Assembly (NCBI GenBank): GCA_041396705.1 | Contig: JAWKYB010000023.1 | Location: forward strand, 1-63,738 | Source: Alphaproteobacteria bacterium | GTDB taxonomy: Bacteria; Pseudomonadota; Alphaproteobacteria; CALKHQ01 | DNA length: 63,738 bases | Direction of reading: 5' to 3' | Shown here: positions 46,124-55,185 of the stretch, piece by piece | Numbering within the stretch: position 1 is the first letter of the stretch | How the letters are laid out: each line of letters begins with the position of its first letter | The notes under the pieces: model-generated | Told to the model about the DNA's origin: nothing | Databases searched by the model: none | What the model saw: the letters and a program-made list of their open reading frames with translations, nothing else | Program-made: the position numbers and the translations under genes

Positions 46124-47473
46124 TCAGGACGGTGCGGGCCAGCGACCGGCGACGAAGGCGTCGACCAGCGCACCGAGCCCAGGTTCGTCCATCTCGGCGA
46201 AGGCATAGCGGGCGCGCACCACCGGCCGGTCGATGCGGATCAGCGCGGCGAGGTCGCAGGGCGTGGCGGAGACCACCACCTCGGCCGGGCTGGCGGCGAT
46301 GGTCGCGGCGAGATCGTCGAGCTCGGCCGCGCCGTATCCGAGCGCAGGCAGCACCGGCCCGATGTGGCCATAGGCGGCGTAGGCGGCGGCGATGCGGCCG
46401 ACCGCGCCCGGGCGCGGGTCGACGATCTGCGCCGCACCGCCGGCCGTTGCCGCGGCGAAGCCGGCGCCATAGGCCATCTCGCCATGGGTGATGGTGGGCC
46501 CGTCCTCGACCACCAGCACCCGCCGCCCGCGCACCGCCGCCGGGTCGTCGAGCGTCACCGTCGAGGCGGCGTTGACGATGGCGGCGGTCGGGTTGAGCGC
46601 GCGGGCGTTGCGCGCGGCCCGCTCGCGCTCCGACGGGCCCACAGCGTTGGCCTTGGCCACCACGATGACGTCGGCCATCCGCGCCACCGCCTCGCCGGGG
46701 TGATAGCGGGCCTCGTCGCCGGGCCGGAGCGCGTCGGTCAGCACGATGTGCAGGTCGGGCCGCACGAAGGGGAAGTCGTTGTTGCCGCCGTCCCACAGGA
46801 TCAGGTCGGCCTCCGCCGCCGCCGCGGCGACGATGCGCCCATAGTCGACCCCGGCGTGGACCACGTTGCCGACGGCGATGTGCGGCTCGTACTCCTCGCG
46901 CTCCTCCACGGTGCATGCGGCGGCGTCGAGGTCGGCGCGGCTGGCGAAGCGCTGCACCGCCTGGGCGGCCAGGTCGCCATAGGGCATCGGGTGGCGGATC
47001 ACCGCGCAATGCAGGCCCGCCGCCTTCAGCCGCTGCGACAGCCAGCGGGCGGTCTGCGACTTGCCGCAGCCGGTGCGCACGGCCGAGACCGCGATCACCG
47101 GCACCGGCGCCGCGATCGTGGTTGCGCGCGGGCCGAGCAGGGCGAAGTCGGCGCCCGCGGCCAGCGCCACCGAGGCCCGGTGCATCACCGCCTCGTGGCG
47201 GACGTCGCTGTAGGCGAAGACGACAAGGTGGACGGCGCGGTCGCGGCAGAGGTCCGCCAGTCCGGCCTCGTCGACGATCGGGATGCCGTCCGGGTAGAGC
47301 GGCCCGGCCAGCGCCGGCGGATAGCGGCGGCCGTCGATGTCGGGGATCTGCGCGGCGGTGAAGGCGACCACCTCGGTCGCCGGATCGTCGCGATAGACCA
47401 TGTTGAAGTTGTGGAAGTCGCGCCCGGCGGCGCCCATGACAACCACCCGCCTGCGTCCGCCCGCTGCCGCCAT
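46124..47473 (-). CDS. COG2403-like predicted GTPase/cyclic 2,3-diphosphoglycerate synthetase-like protein
   Basis: A 449-residue soluble protein. N-terminal Rossmann: VVVMGAAGRDFHNFNMVYRD (11-30); then a P-loop-like VSAVRTGCGKSQTARWLSQR with a Gly-Cys-Gly-Lys-Ser core; then HPMPYGDLAAQAVQRF, LILWDGGNNDFPFVRPDLHI, VIVVAKANAVGPSE and VLVVEDGPTITHGEMAYGAG. These features match the COG2403/cDPGS family, best known in archaea. Its role in bacteria is unclear. The ATG at 47473 (MAAAGG) is used. It diverges from an aminotransferase across 103 bp. Confidence 0.85.
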   Translation of the reverse strand: MAAAGGRRRVVVMGAAGRDFHNFNMVYRDDPATEVVAFTAAQIPDIDGRRYPPALAGPLYPDGIPIVDEAGLADLCRDRAVHLVVFAYSDVRHEAVMHRASVALAAGADFALLGPRATTIAAPVPVIAVSAVRTGCGKSQTARWLSQRLKAAGLHCAVIRHPMPYGDLAAQAVQRFASRADLDAAACTVEEREEYEPHIAVGNVVHAGVDYGRIVAAAAAEADLILWDGGNNDFPFVRPDLHIVLTDALRPGDEARYHPGEAVARMADVIVVAKANAVGPSERERAARNARALNPTAAIVNAASTVTLDDPAAVRGRRVLVVEDGPTITHGEMAYGAGFAAATAGGAAQIVDPRPGAVGRIAAAYAAYGHIGPVLPALGYGAAELDDLAATIAASPAEVVVSATPCDLAALIRIDRPVVRARYAFAEMDEPGLGALVDAFVAGRWPAPS

Positions 47474-47576
47474 CGCCCGCACCTCGCGTTGCGCCCGGTC
47501 AATTCCGCCGCCCGGCCCTGGCGTCATATTCGACCGGCGGGCGGCCGCCCGCAACGCCGCGCCGGGAGGGAGCAGC

Positions 47577-48758
47577 ATGGCAGAGGCACGGACCCGGATC
47601 GCCCCCGACGTCGCCCGGATCGCGATCTCCGCGATCAAGGAGATGGCGATGGCCAGCGCGGCGGTGCCCGACGCGGCCTCGCTGGCCTGGGGCCTGCCGT
47701 CGTTCCGCACGCCGGCGCACATCCGCCGGGCGGTGGCCGCGGCGCTGGAAACCGACGCCGACATCGGCAAGTACGCCCTGCCCGACGGCCTGCCGGCGCT
47801 GCGCCGCGCCGCCGCCGCCGCGCACGAGGCCGCCACCGGCATCGCGGTCGATCCGGACCGCGAGGTGATGATCACCTGCGGCAACATGCAGGGGCTGAAC
47901 GCGCTGCTGCAGGTGCTGGTGGCGCCGGGCGACGAGGTGATCCTGACCGACCCCGGCTTCGCCTCGCACATCCACCAGATCGCGCTGTGCGGCGGCACCG
48001 GCGTGTGGTGGGCGATGGACGAGGCACGCGGCTGGGCGCTCGACCTCGACGCCCTGCCCGGCCTGATCGGGCCCCGCACCCGGGCGATCATCCTGGTGTC
48101 GCCGTCGAACCCGACCGGCCGGATCTTCGGCGAGGCCGAGCTGCGCCGGGTCGGCGAGATCGCGGCCGAGCGCGGACTGTTCGTCCTGCTCGACGACCCC
48201 TATCGCGCCTTCACCTTCGAGAACCGCGACCGCTATTTCAACCTGGCCGCCGTGCCGGCGCTGCGCGACCGGCTGGCCTATCTCAGCACCTTCTCCAAGG
48301 CGCATGCGATGAGCGGCTGGCGGCTGGGCACGATGATCCTGCCGGCCGGGCTGAAGGCGCAGGTGCTGAAGGTGCACGACGCCACCATCATCTGCACGCC
48401 GCGCATCTCGCAGGTCGCCGGCCTCGCCGCCCTGACCGGCCCGCAGCACCACCTGGCGGAATTCGAGGCGATCCTCGGCCGGCGCCGCGACCGCATCTGC
48501 GCCCGGCTCGACGCGGTGGCGCACCTGTTCGACTACGTCCGGCCGGAGGGCGCCTATTACGTGTTCCCGCGCATCCGCGTCGCGCATGCGGATTCGCGCA
48601 GCTTCGCCTTCGACCTGCTGCAGCGGGCCAAGGTGGCGGTCACCCCCGGCGGTGCCTTCGGCCCAACCGGCGAGCACCATGTGCGCATGGCCTTCTGCGT
48701 CGAGGAGGACGCGATCGACCGCGCCTTCGACCGGATCGAGGCGCTGTACGGGCGCTAA
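47577..48758 (+). CDS. Class I/II PLP-dependent aminotransferase
   Basis: A 393-residue fold-type I aminotransferase. The PLP Lys is K241 in STFSKAHAMSGWRLG; SPSNPTG (175-181) is the Asn/Pro motif; DDPY (206-209) holds the pyridine-N Asp and Tyr. The N-terminal AWGLPSFRTP and KYALPDGLPALR are characteristic. GGGAGGGAGCAGC leads to the ATG at 47577. The subfamily resembles aspartate or aromatic transaminases, but the amino donor cannot be read. It diverges from the COG2403 gene. Confidence 0.92.
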   Translation: MAEARTRIAPDVARIAISAIKEMAMASAAVPDAASLAWGLPSFRTPAHIRRAVAAALETDADIGKYALPDGLPALRRAAAAAHEAATGIAVDPDREVMITCGNMQGLNALLQVLVAPGDEVILTDPGFASHIHQIALCGGTGVWWAMDEARGWALDLDALPGLIGPRTRAIILVSPSNPTGRIFGEAELRRVGEIAAERGLFVLLDDPYRAFTFENRDRYFNLAAVPALRDRLAYLSTFSKAHAMSGWRLGTMILPAGLKAQVLKVHDATIICTPRISQVAGLAALTGPQHHLAEFEAILGRRRDRICARLDAVAHLFDYVRPEGAYYVFPRIRVAHADSRSFAFDLLQRAKVAVTPGGAFGPTGEHHVRMAFCVEEDAIDRAFDRIEALYGR

Positions 48759-48759
48759 A

Positions 48760-48780
48760 TCCTTCGTCCTTGTCGAAGGA
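48760..48780. terminator. Rho-independent-like hairpin between convergent genes
   Basis: TCCTTCG (48760-48766) pairs with CGAAGGA (48774-48780) across a 7-base loop right after the aminotransferase stop. It is followed by an AT-rich stretch (AGTTTCTATAACATATTGATAT) rather than a pure T-run. Location and structure fit a weak terminator for the plus-strand gene, possibly bidirectional. Confidence 0.5.
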
Positions 48781-48830
48781 AGTTTCTATAACATATTGAT
48801 ATGAAATATTTTCATCCGAATGGGGTCGAT

Positions 48831-50039
48831 CTATTCGACGTGGTGGCCGTGTTCGGGATCGTTGGCGAACGTCTCGATGTGCTGGCGCAGCAGGTCGGCC
48901 CCGTAGTCGTTGCCGTTCGGTGTCCGCACCACGGTGTGAACGTGGTTGCGGGAAGGCCCATCGCCGTCAAGCGCGATCGGGCCCTGGTGGTCGAATTCGA
49001 TCAGGATCACAGGGCTGTGGATGCGATAGTAGAAGACGGCGTCGTCCCCTGTCTCGCCGATCCAGGCGAACCAGGTCTCGTCGAGATGGGTCAGCACCTC
49101 CTGCATTTTCACGGCGGCGTGGCCCTCATCGAGGTTGTCGACATAGAGCTCGATCAGGTCGACGAGCATGGCGCGCTGCGCCTCGTCGAGACTGCCGGCG
49201 GGGATGCCTTCGAACGGAATGACCTGATTGTCCTTGAACATCTCGGTGCGGTTCTCGGACCGGCCCTCCTTGGCGCCGAGCAAGGCCAGCTCGCGTTGGG
49301 CCGGCGACAGCGTCTGCATCAGGGCGAGTGCCAATTCCTCCTCGGCCTCCAGGATCGCGACGCCGGCATAGAGGCCCGAGTGCGCCCGCGTCGGCTCGGA
49401 TCCCATGAAGGTGGGCGTCATCACCACCTGGTCCCCGAGCACGAAGTAGTTGACGATCAGGTGGTGGCCCTCGATCTGCCAACCCCACGGTTCGGTTGCC
49501 GAAGGGTCGCCCAGCACGGTGACCCAGTAGAGGTGCTCGCCATAGTCCTCGAAGTTGTCGACCAGCTCGGCGAGGTGGTGATTGAGCCGCATGATGTCGC
49601 GGGATGTCTCGTAGCCCTTCGCGCTGAGCGAGGCGCGCAACAGGGCGTGGGCCCGCTCGCGCTGGACGTCCGACATCTCATCGAGCGATATCCCCTCGCG
49701 CGGGAAGCTGTGGATGTTGGCCCAGTTGCGCCAGACGTTCATGTCGTCGACCGGGAACCGGACGCGCCGACGCAGTTCATCATCGAGCGAGGCGAGAAAA
49801 GCGCTCGCCGCCGCGATCACGGGTGCGGTCGACGCGTCGGTCGCTTCGATCGCAAAGAGGCCGGGGGATCGAACACCGTCGACGGTGATGCCGACGAACG
49901 GCTGGGCCAGCGCTTCCGCCGCCATGCCCTGCGGATCGAAGCCCTGTGCATGGACGGGATCGTCCGACAGACAGGCTGCCAGGGCCAGGCAGGAGACGGT
50001 CGCGCACGCGGTCATTCGGCGGTTGCTGATCATGATCAT
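48831..50039 (-). CDS. DUF3500-family lipoprotein
   Basis: A 402-residue protein with a lipoprotein signal: a hydrophobic stretch and lipobox LALAAC (Cys near 23). The ATG at 50039 follows GGGAGGAACGA; a second ATG at 50033 is an alternative. The DUF3500 signatures are FYYRIHSPVILIEFDHQGP and VHTVVRTPNGNDYGADLLRQ at the C-terminal end, plus the middle GLYAGVAILEAEEELALALM. The family is widespread and its function unknown; a secreted hydrolase or binding role has been suggested. It stands alone with a 370-bp upstream gap. Confidence 0.9.
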   Translation of the reverse strand: MIMISNRRMTACATVSCLALAACLSDDPVHAQGFDPQGMAAEALAQPFVGITVDGVRSPGLFAIEATDASTAPVIAAASAFLASLDDELRRRVRFPVDDMNVWRNWANIHSFPREGISLDEMSDVQRERAHALLRASLSAKGYETSRDIMRLNHHLAELVDNFEDYGEHLYWVTVLGDPSATEPWGWQIEGHHLIVNYFVLGDQVVMTPTFMGSEPTRAHSGLYAGVAILEAEEELALALMQTLSPAQRELALLGAKEGRSENRTEMFKDNQVIPFEGIPAGSLDEAQRAMLVDLIELYVDNLDEGHAAVKMQEVLTHLDETWFAWIGETGDDAVFYYRIHSPVILIEFDHQGPIALDGDGPSRNHVHTVVRTPNGNDYGADLLRQHIETFANDPEHGHHVE

Positions 50040-50409
50040 TCGTTCCTCCCGCGCGTGGGTTGGGGCGGCGATGCGGCGCGATACGACGGCCAGACACGGC
50101 GTGCCATCCTCCGGCATCAGACAGGCCGGACGACAGCGCCGCCGATGCGATAGGTCCGGCTCGTCGCAGGGCCTGCACGCCGACTGCAGATACCCGCTGC
50201 CTGTCGCAGGCCGATCCCAATCCGCACCCGATTAGGTATCGGAACGTCGCAAGGCGCGGAGCCTGCGACAATCCGATACACAGCCGGCGGTGCGGACGGG
50301 ATTGGCTTGCTGCCGACCGACCGGGACCGATCAGCCGCGTTCCGGCCGCCGTGAGGTCGGCACCGCGTCCGGATTGAGCCGGCAGGACATTCCCCGGCCG
50401 CCAGGACGG
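50040..50409. other. 370-bp intergenic region with an inverted repeat, no gene
   Basis: No convincing gene on either strand. TGTCGCAGGC (50202-50211) and GCCTGCGACA (50261-50270) are exact inverted complements separated by 49 bases, and a third related CGTCGCAGG occurs at 50162-50170. This could be a regulatory binding site or a remnant. The DUF3500 promoter must lie in the part next to 50040. Confidence 0.5.
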
Positions 50410-51567
50410 CTACGAGCCCGGCGACAGCCGCAGCACCGCGCCGTCGTCCTCGTCGGTCACCAGCCAGATCGCGCCGTCGGGGCCCTGCTGCACGTCGCGG
50501 ATGCGCAGGCCCAGGTCGTCGATCAGGCGTTCCGCCTCGCGCGCCGCGCCGCCGTCGACGTCCAGCCGGACCAGCGCGCTCGAGCGCAGGCCGCCGACGA
50601 ACAGGTCGCCTTGCCAGTCGGGGAAGGCATCGCCGTCGTAGAACATCATGCCGGACGGCGCGATCACCGGCGTCCACTGGAAGATCGGCGGGGTTACGCC
50701 CGGCATCTCGGCCGCGCCGGTGCCGACCGGCGTGCCCCAGTAGTTGATGCCGTAGGAGACCAGCGGCCAGCCGTAGTTGGCGCCGGGCGCGACGACGTTG
50801 AGCTCGTCGCCGCCGCGCGGACCGTGCTCGATCTCCCACAGCACGCCGGTCGCCGGGTTGATTGCCGCGGCCTGGACGTTGCGGTGGCCGTAGGACCAGA
50901 TCTCCGGCAGGGCGCCGGGCTCGCCGACGAACGGGTTGTCGGGCGGCACGCTGCCGTCGGGGAACAGGCGCACGATCTTGCCGAGATGGGAATCGAGGTC
51001 CTGCGCCTGGTCGCGGAACGCCTCGTCGGAGCGCTCGCCGAGGGTGACGTAGAGGTGGCCGGCGCCGTCGAACACCAGCCGCGAGCCGAAGTGCTTGCTG
51101 CTGTCGACCTTCGGCCGCTGCGCGAAGATCACCGTCGTGCCCTCCAGCGCGGTGCCGTCTTCGCTGAGCCGGCCGCGGGCGACGGCGGTGCCGTTGGTCC
51201 CGTCCGGGCCGGGCTCCGCGAAGCTGAGATAGACCAGCCGGTTGGCCGCGAAATCCGGATCGATCGCCACGTCGAGCAGGCCGCCCTGGTCCTCGGCGAA
51301 CACAGGCGGCACCCCGGCGAGCGGGTCGGACAGCGCAGCGCCGGGCGCGAGCAGCCGCAGGCGGCCCGGCCGCTCGGTCACCAGCAGCGCGCCGTCGGGC
51401 AGGAACGCCAGCGCCCAGGGGTGATCCAGGCCGGCGACGACGGTCTCGACCCGCATCGGCCCGTGGCTGCTGTCGACGACCCGGTCGATGGCGCCCGCCG
51501 GCGTGACACAGCCGATCAGACACAGCGACGCGCTCAGCGCCGCGACACGTTGCACGGACGGAGTCAT
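50410..51567 (-). CDS. PQQ-dependent aldose sugar dehydrogenase-like lipoprotein (YliI/GDH-B family)
   Basis: A 385-residue exported protein with a lipobox (SLCLIGC, Cys20). It has the GSDH pattern of six beta-propeller blades: MRVETVVAGLDHPWALAFLP, GGLLDVAIDPDFAANRLVYL, NPFVGEPGALPEIWSYGHRN, HGPRGGDELNVVAPGANYGW and RIRDVQQGPDGAIWLVTDED. The family oxidises aldose sugars with PQQ in the periplasm. The ATG at 51567 is chosen because MGAILPRRAREPAA ahead of it lacks a signal. No PQQ biosynthesis genes are nearby. Confidence 0.9.
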   Translation of the reverse strand: MTPSVQRVAALSASLCLIGCVTPAGAIDRVVDSSHGPMRVETVVAGLDHPWALAFLPDGALLVTERPGRLRLLAPGAALSDPLAGVPPVFAEDQGGLLDVAIDPDFAANRLVYLSFAEPGPDGTNGTAVARGRLSEDGTALEGTTVIFAQRPKVDSSKHFGSRLVFDGAGHLYVTLGERSDEAFRDQAQDLDSHLGKIVRLFPDGSVPPDNPFVGEPGALPEIWSYGHRNVQAAAINPATGVLWEIEHGPRGGDELNVVAPGANYGWPLVSYGINYWGTPVGTGAAEMPGVTPPIFQWTPVIAPSGMMFYDGDAFPDWQGDLFVGGLRSSALVRLDVDGGAAREAERLIDDLGLRIRDVQQGPDGAIWLVTDEDDGAVLRLSPGS

Positions 51568-51676
51568 GGCGGCAGGCTCCCTGGCTCGGCGGGGCAGGAT
51601 CGCCCCCATGGCAGGGACCTAGCGAAATCGGACGCGATGTCCAGTGCGCTCCGCGCCGCCGCAGCCCGCCGCCCGG

Positions 51677-51865
51677 CTAGGCGCGTCGGTAGCGCAGGCC
51701 CGACGGTCCGAACAGCAGCCAGGCGATGTAGCCCAGCACCGGCAGGATGAAGATGGCGATCACCCACAGCGTTTTTTCGCGGGTCGATGCGCCGCTGCCG
51801 ATCACCTTTGCGATCGCATAGATGTCGAGGATCAGCACCACCAGCGCGGCAAGACCTTCGAACAT
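51677..51865 (-). CDS. Small PLD nuclease N-terminal-type (PLDc_N) membrane protein
   Basis: A 62-residue protein with two membrane helices (about 5-23 and 37-55) and the PLDc_N features EKTLWVIAIFILPVLGYIAW and LLFGPSGLRYRRA, normally found at the N-terminus of cardiolipin synthases but also as stand-alone proteins. The ATG at 51865 follows GGAGACGCAGCC. It diverges from the SRPBCC gene. Its role is unknown, likely an envelope-stress or lipid-associated small protein. Confidence 0.82.
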   Translation of the reverse strand: MFEGLAALVVLILDIYAIAKVIGSGASTREKTLWVIAIFILPVLGYIAWLLFGPSGLRYRRA

Positions 51866-51977
51866 GGCTGCGTCTCCCGTCGTTTCGTGCGATTTCTTGC
51901 GCTGCGGGGCAACAACGACAGGGACCGTCGCCGGTTCCATGCGCGCATCGGCGGCGCCCACGGGGAGGAAGCGGACG

Positions 51978-52403
51978 ATGGCAGGGGTATCGGTCACCGA
52001 GCGCATCGCGGCGTCGGCGGACAGGGTCTGGGGCGTGATCGGCGATTTCGGCGGGCTGGTCCGCTGGCTGCCGGCGATCGCGGCCTGCACGGTGGAGGGC
52101 CACGGCATCGGCGCGGTGCGCACGCTGGGCTTCGTCGGCGCCGACGTTTTCGCCCGCGAGCGGCTGGACGCCCACGACGATGCGGCGCGCAGCTATACCT
52201 ACACCGTGGTCGGCACCGACCTGCCGATCGCCGCCTACAACGCGACGATGACGGTGGCGCCCGACGGCGACGCCGCCAGCCTCTTGCACTGGTCCAGCAG
52301 CTTCACGGTGACCGCAGACGGCGACGAGAACGAGGTGGCGACGATGATCGAGCGGACCTATCGCGACGGCATCGCCAACGTGCGCACGATCCTCGGCGTC
52401 TGA
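51978..52403 (+). CDS. SRPBCC-family ligand-binding protein (START/PYR-like)
   Basis: A 141-residue single SRPBCC domain: VSVTERIAASADRVWGVIGD at the N-terminus, GGLVRWLPAIAACTVEGHG, and ERTYRDGIANVRTILGV at the C-terminus. The ATG at 51978 has GGGGAGGAAG upstream. It resembles polyketide-cyclase or plant PYR-type hydrophobic ligand binders. A partner could not be found; the next gene is an anchored coiled-coil protein 89 bp downstream. Confidence 0.88.
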   Translation: MAGVSVTERIAASADRVWGVIGDFGGLVRWLPAIAACTVEGHGIGAVRTLGFVGADVFARERLDAHDDAARSYTYTVVGTDLPIAAYNATMTVAPDGDAASLLHWSSSFTVTADGDENEVATMIERTYRDGIANVRTILGV

Positions 52404-52492
52404 GCCGGTGCGCCGAGGGCGGGCGCTTCACCAAATCTTCGCCCTTGCGGCCCAGGCTGGCTTCCGCGTTCAACCGGGGAGGCCGTGCGGCC

Positions 52493-53029
52493 ATGGCAGG
52501 ATTGACCATCGGACTGACGGGCGCCGCCGCGATCGCCGTCGCCGCGGTGGTCATGCTGGCACTGCGGCATCGGCGCGCCGCCAATGCGCACGCCACGGCA
52601 CCTGCGCGGGCCGAAACGGCGCCGGACGCCGCGGCGCTGCGCGAGGCCATCGCCGCGCAGGCCGAGGCGCTGGCCGGCATCGTCGCGGTGCAGCGGCAAC
52701 CCGACCCGCCGCACGCACTGTCGCGCGCCCGGCTGGCCGAGTTGACCCGGCTGCACGACGAAGCCAAGGCGTTCCTGGCCCGGCCGATCGTCGCCGCTGG
52801 TGCCGGCGCCGCGCGGGCGGCCGAGCGGCTGGCCGAGGCCGAGCGCTGGGCGGCGCGCCTGCGCCACGCGGCGCTGGCCGAGCTGGCGGCGCCGATCCTG
52901 GCCCAGTGCAACGAACGCCACCGCGACGCCGTGCGGCGCACCGAACTGGCGGCAGCGCGGCGCATCGCCATCGTCGAGGCCGGCCAGCGCGCCGCCGCCG
53001 CCGAACCGAGGGTCGCGCAGGTGCGCTGA
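52493..53029 (+). CDS. Hypothetical membrane-anchored coiled-coil protein
   Basis: A 178-residue protein with one N-terminal membrane helix (about 4-25, LTIGLTGAAAIAVAAVVMLA) and a long Ala/Arg/Glu-rich helical region from about 45 to the end, with a heptad-like spacing (AAQAEALAGIVAVQRQ, AERLAEAERWAARLRHAALA). The start ATG at 52493 has GGGGAGG about 10 bases upstream. No family is recognised. High Ala content is partly a GC effect, so confidence is moderate. Confidence 0.62.
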   Translation: MAGLTIGLTGAAAIAVAAVVMLALRHRRAANAHATAPARAETAPDAAALREAIAAQAEALAGIVAVQRQPDPPHALSRARLAELTRLHDEAKAFLARPIVAAGAGAARAAERLAEAERWAARLRHAALAELAAPILAQCNERHRDAVRRTELAAARRIAIVEAGQRAAAAEPRVAQVR

Positions 53030-53056
53030 GTTGCCCGCTCTTCGGCGGCCGGCGGT

Positions 53057-53908
53057 TCAGCCGGCGTAGTGGCTCCGGCACTCCGTCTCGCGGCCGCGCA
53101 CGACGCGGCGCCCGGTCAGCGTGCCGCGGGTCTCGGTCACCACCGTGCACTGCCCCTCGGGCCGGTCGTCGCGGTGATAGTAGATCACCACCCAGTCGCG
53201 GACCCGGTCCAGGCGGTGGGCCTGGGCGGTGTTGGAAAAGAGCGCGGTGAAGCGCCAGTCGCCGCGTTCCGCATGCAGGATCGGCAGCCAGGCCTCGCCA
53301 GCCGGGTTGAACCGGCGCGGGGCGATCCTCTCCAGGCTGCCAGCCGCCGCCCTGTCGCGGTATTCGGCATCGACGGCGAGGATGTCGGCCACGCCGGGCT
53401 CGTCGGCCGGCGCCGCACGTGGCCGGGCGCGCCCCCGCTGCAGCATCTGGGCGAGCGCGGCGCGGATGCCGGCGGCACGGCGGGCGCCGACGCCGGGCAC
53501 GCCTTCCAGCCGGCCGTCGTGGGCCGCCGTCTCCAGGTCCTCCAGGCTGTCGACGTCGAGCGCATCGTGGATGCGCCGCGCCAGCTCGGGCCCGATCCCC
53601 GGCACGGCGCGGAACAGCGCCTCCGGGTCGACCGTGCCGCGCAGCCGCTCCAGCTGCGCCCAGCGTCCGGTGCGCGCCATCTCGGCGATCGCGGCGGCCA
53701 GCGCCTCGCCGATACCCGGCAGCGCGACCAGGCCCTCGACGCCGCCTTCCGCGAGCACGTCGCCGACGTCGCGCTCCACCCGGTCGACGGAGGCGGCGGC
53801 GTTGCGGTAGGCGCGCACGCGGAACGGGTTGGCCTGCTGGGCGGCCAGCAGGTCGGCCGCCTCGCGCAGATGCACCGCGATCGCCTGGTTGGTCGCCCGG
53901 TTGGCCAT
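53057..53908 (-). CDS. Helix-hairpin-helix protein resembling the N-terminal part of PolX, without a polymerase domain
   Basis: A 283-residue protein. Residues 1-80 match the 8-kDa-like Pol-beta/PolX domain (AVHLREAADLLAAQQANPFR, then RVRAYRNAAASVDR). Then come three HhH signatures: LPGIGEALAAAIAEM, VPGIGPELARRIHDAL and VPGVGARRAAGIRAAL. The polymerase palm (GG/GS and catalytic DxD) and PHP domain are absent. The C-terminal 120 residues (RRFNPAGEAWLPILHAERGD, RVRDWVVIYYHRDD) form another folded domain that I do not know. DNA binding or end-processing is a reasonable guess. It is divergent from the MFS gene. Confidence 0.8.
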   Translation of the reverse strand: MANRATNQAIAVHLREAADLLAAQQANPFRVRAYRNAAASVDRVERDVGDVLAEGGVEGLVALPGIGEALAAAIAEMARTGRWAQLERLRGTVDPEALFRAVPGIGPELARRIHDALDVDSLEDLETAAHDGRLEGVPGVGARRAAGIRAALAQMLQRGRARPRAAPADEPGVADILAVDAEYRDRAAAGSLERIAPRRFNPAGEAWLPILHAERGDWRFTALFSNTAQAHRLDRVRDWVVIYYHRDDRPEGQCTVVTETRGTLTGRRVVRGRETECRSHYAG

Positions 53909-53991
53909 GATCGCCCATCATGCCGCAGCGCCGCGGCGGCTGTCGATGCCATGCGCTGGCCGTGGCGCGCGGCGCGTTCTAGGCTCGCGCC

Positions 53992-55174
53992 ATGGCCGCA
54001 GCCCCGCCCCGTCCGCTCGCCGCCCTCGCCGCGGCCGTCCTGCTGACCGCCACGCTCGGCTCGATCCATGCGTTCAGCGTCTTCATCGAGCCGTTGGAGG
54101 CCGCCTATGGCGCCGCCCGCGCCGACGTCGCGCTGGTCTATTCCGTCGCCCTGCTGGCCCTGACCGCCGCGGTACTGTGCGCCGGCCGCGTGTTCCAGGC
54201 CCTGCCGGCGCCGACGCTGGCGCTGCTGATCGGCCTGGACAGCGCGCTGGGCCTTGCGCTGCCGCTGCTGTTCGAGGGCATGGCCGCGCTGTATGTCGGC
54301 TATGGCGTGGTGTTCGGCTTCGCCAACGGCATGGGCTATGCGCTGGCGCTGCAACTGGCGGCGCGGAGCTTCCCGGCACGGGCGGCCACGCTGATGGGCC
54401 TGGTCACCGCCGTCTATGCGCTCGGCGCGATGGTGTTGGCGCGGCTGTTCGCCATGCTGATCGCGCTGGACGGACCCGGCACCGCGCTCGGCGCGATGGC
54501 GGCGCTGATGCTCGCCGCCAGCGCCGCCGCCGCGGTGGCGGTGCGCCTGTCCGGGCTGACAGTCGCCGCCGCCGCACCTGACCGGGCCGCGCGGCCGCCG
54601 CTGCCGGTGCGGCCGATCGCGCTGATGTGGCTCGGCTACGCCACCGCCTGCTTCGCCGGCCTGATGGCCATCGGCCACGCCGCCGCGCTGGTCGAGGCCG
54701 CCGGCGGCAGCCCGCAGCAGGCGACGATGGCGGTGTCGCTGATCGCGCTCGCCAACGCCGCGGGCGGGCTCGCCGCCGGCGCGGTGGCCGAGCGCCGGGA
54801 CCCGCGCGGCCTGCTGCTGCTGGCCGCGCTGGTCGCCGCGGTCGCGCTGGCGGCCCTCGCCCTGGCCGCGGGGCCCGGCGGCGCCATCGCAGCGCTGGCC
54901 GCGGTCGGCCTGTCCTACGGCGCGGTCATCGCGCTGTACCCGGCGCTGGTCCATGCCCTGCTCGGGATCGAGCGGATGGCCCGGGCCTATGGTCGCGTTC
55001 ACCGCATGGGGCATCGCCGGCCTTGCCGGGCCGTGGCTCGCCGGCGCGCTCTACGACCGCGACGGCAGCTATGCGGTGCCGTGCGCCATCGCCGCGGTGG
55101 CAGCCGCCGTTTCCGGCGGCGTCGCCCTGGCGCTGCCCGCCCCGCCGCGCGCGGCGCCGCGGCGGCCCGGCTGA
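53992..55174 (+). pseudogene. MFS transporter, one frameshift
   Basis: A membrane protein of about 393 residues with twelve helices, of the oxalate/formate-antiporter or YbfB-like type. The N-terminal helix is AALAAAVLLTATLGSIHAFS, then GYGVVFGFANGMGYALALQL and LMGLVTAVYALGAMVLARLF. Near 54990-55000 (GGCCTATGGTCGCGTTCACC) the frame moves by one base; RAYGR should be followed by FTAWGIAGLAGPWLAGALY, which is present in the next frame and runs to 55174. Helices eleven and twelve are intact. Substrate unknown. Divergent from the HhH gene. The frameshift may be an error. Confidence 0.82.
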
Positions 55175-55185
55175 CGCGGCGCCGG

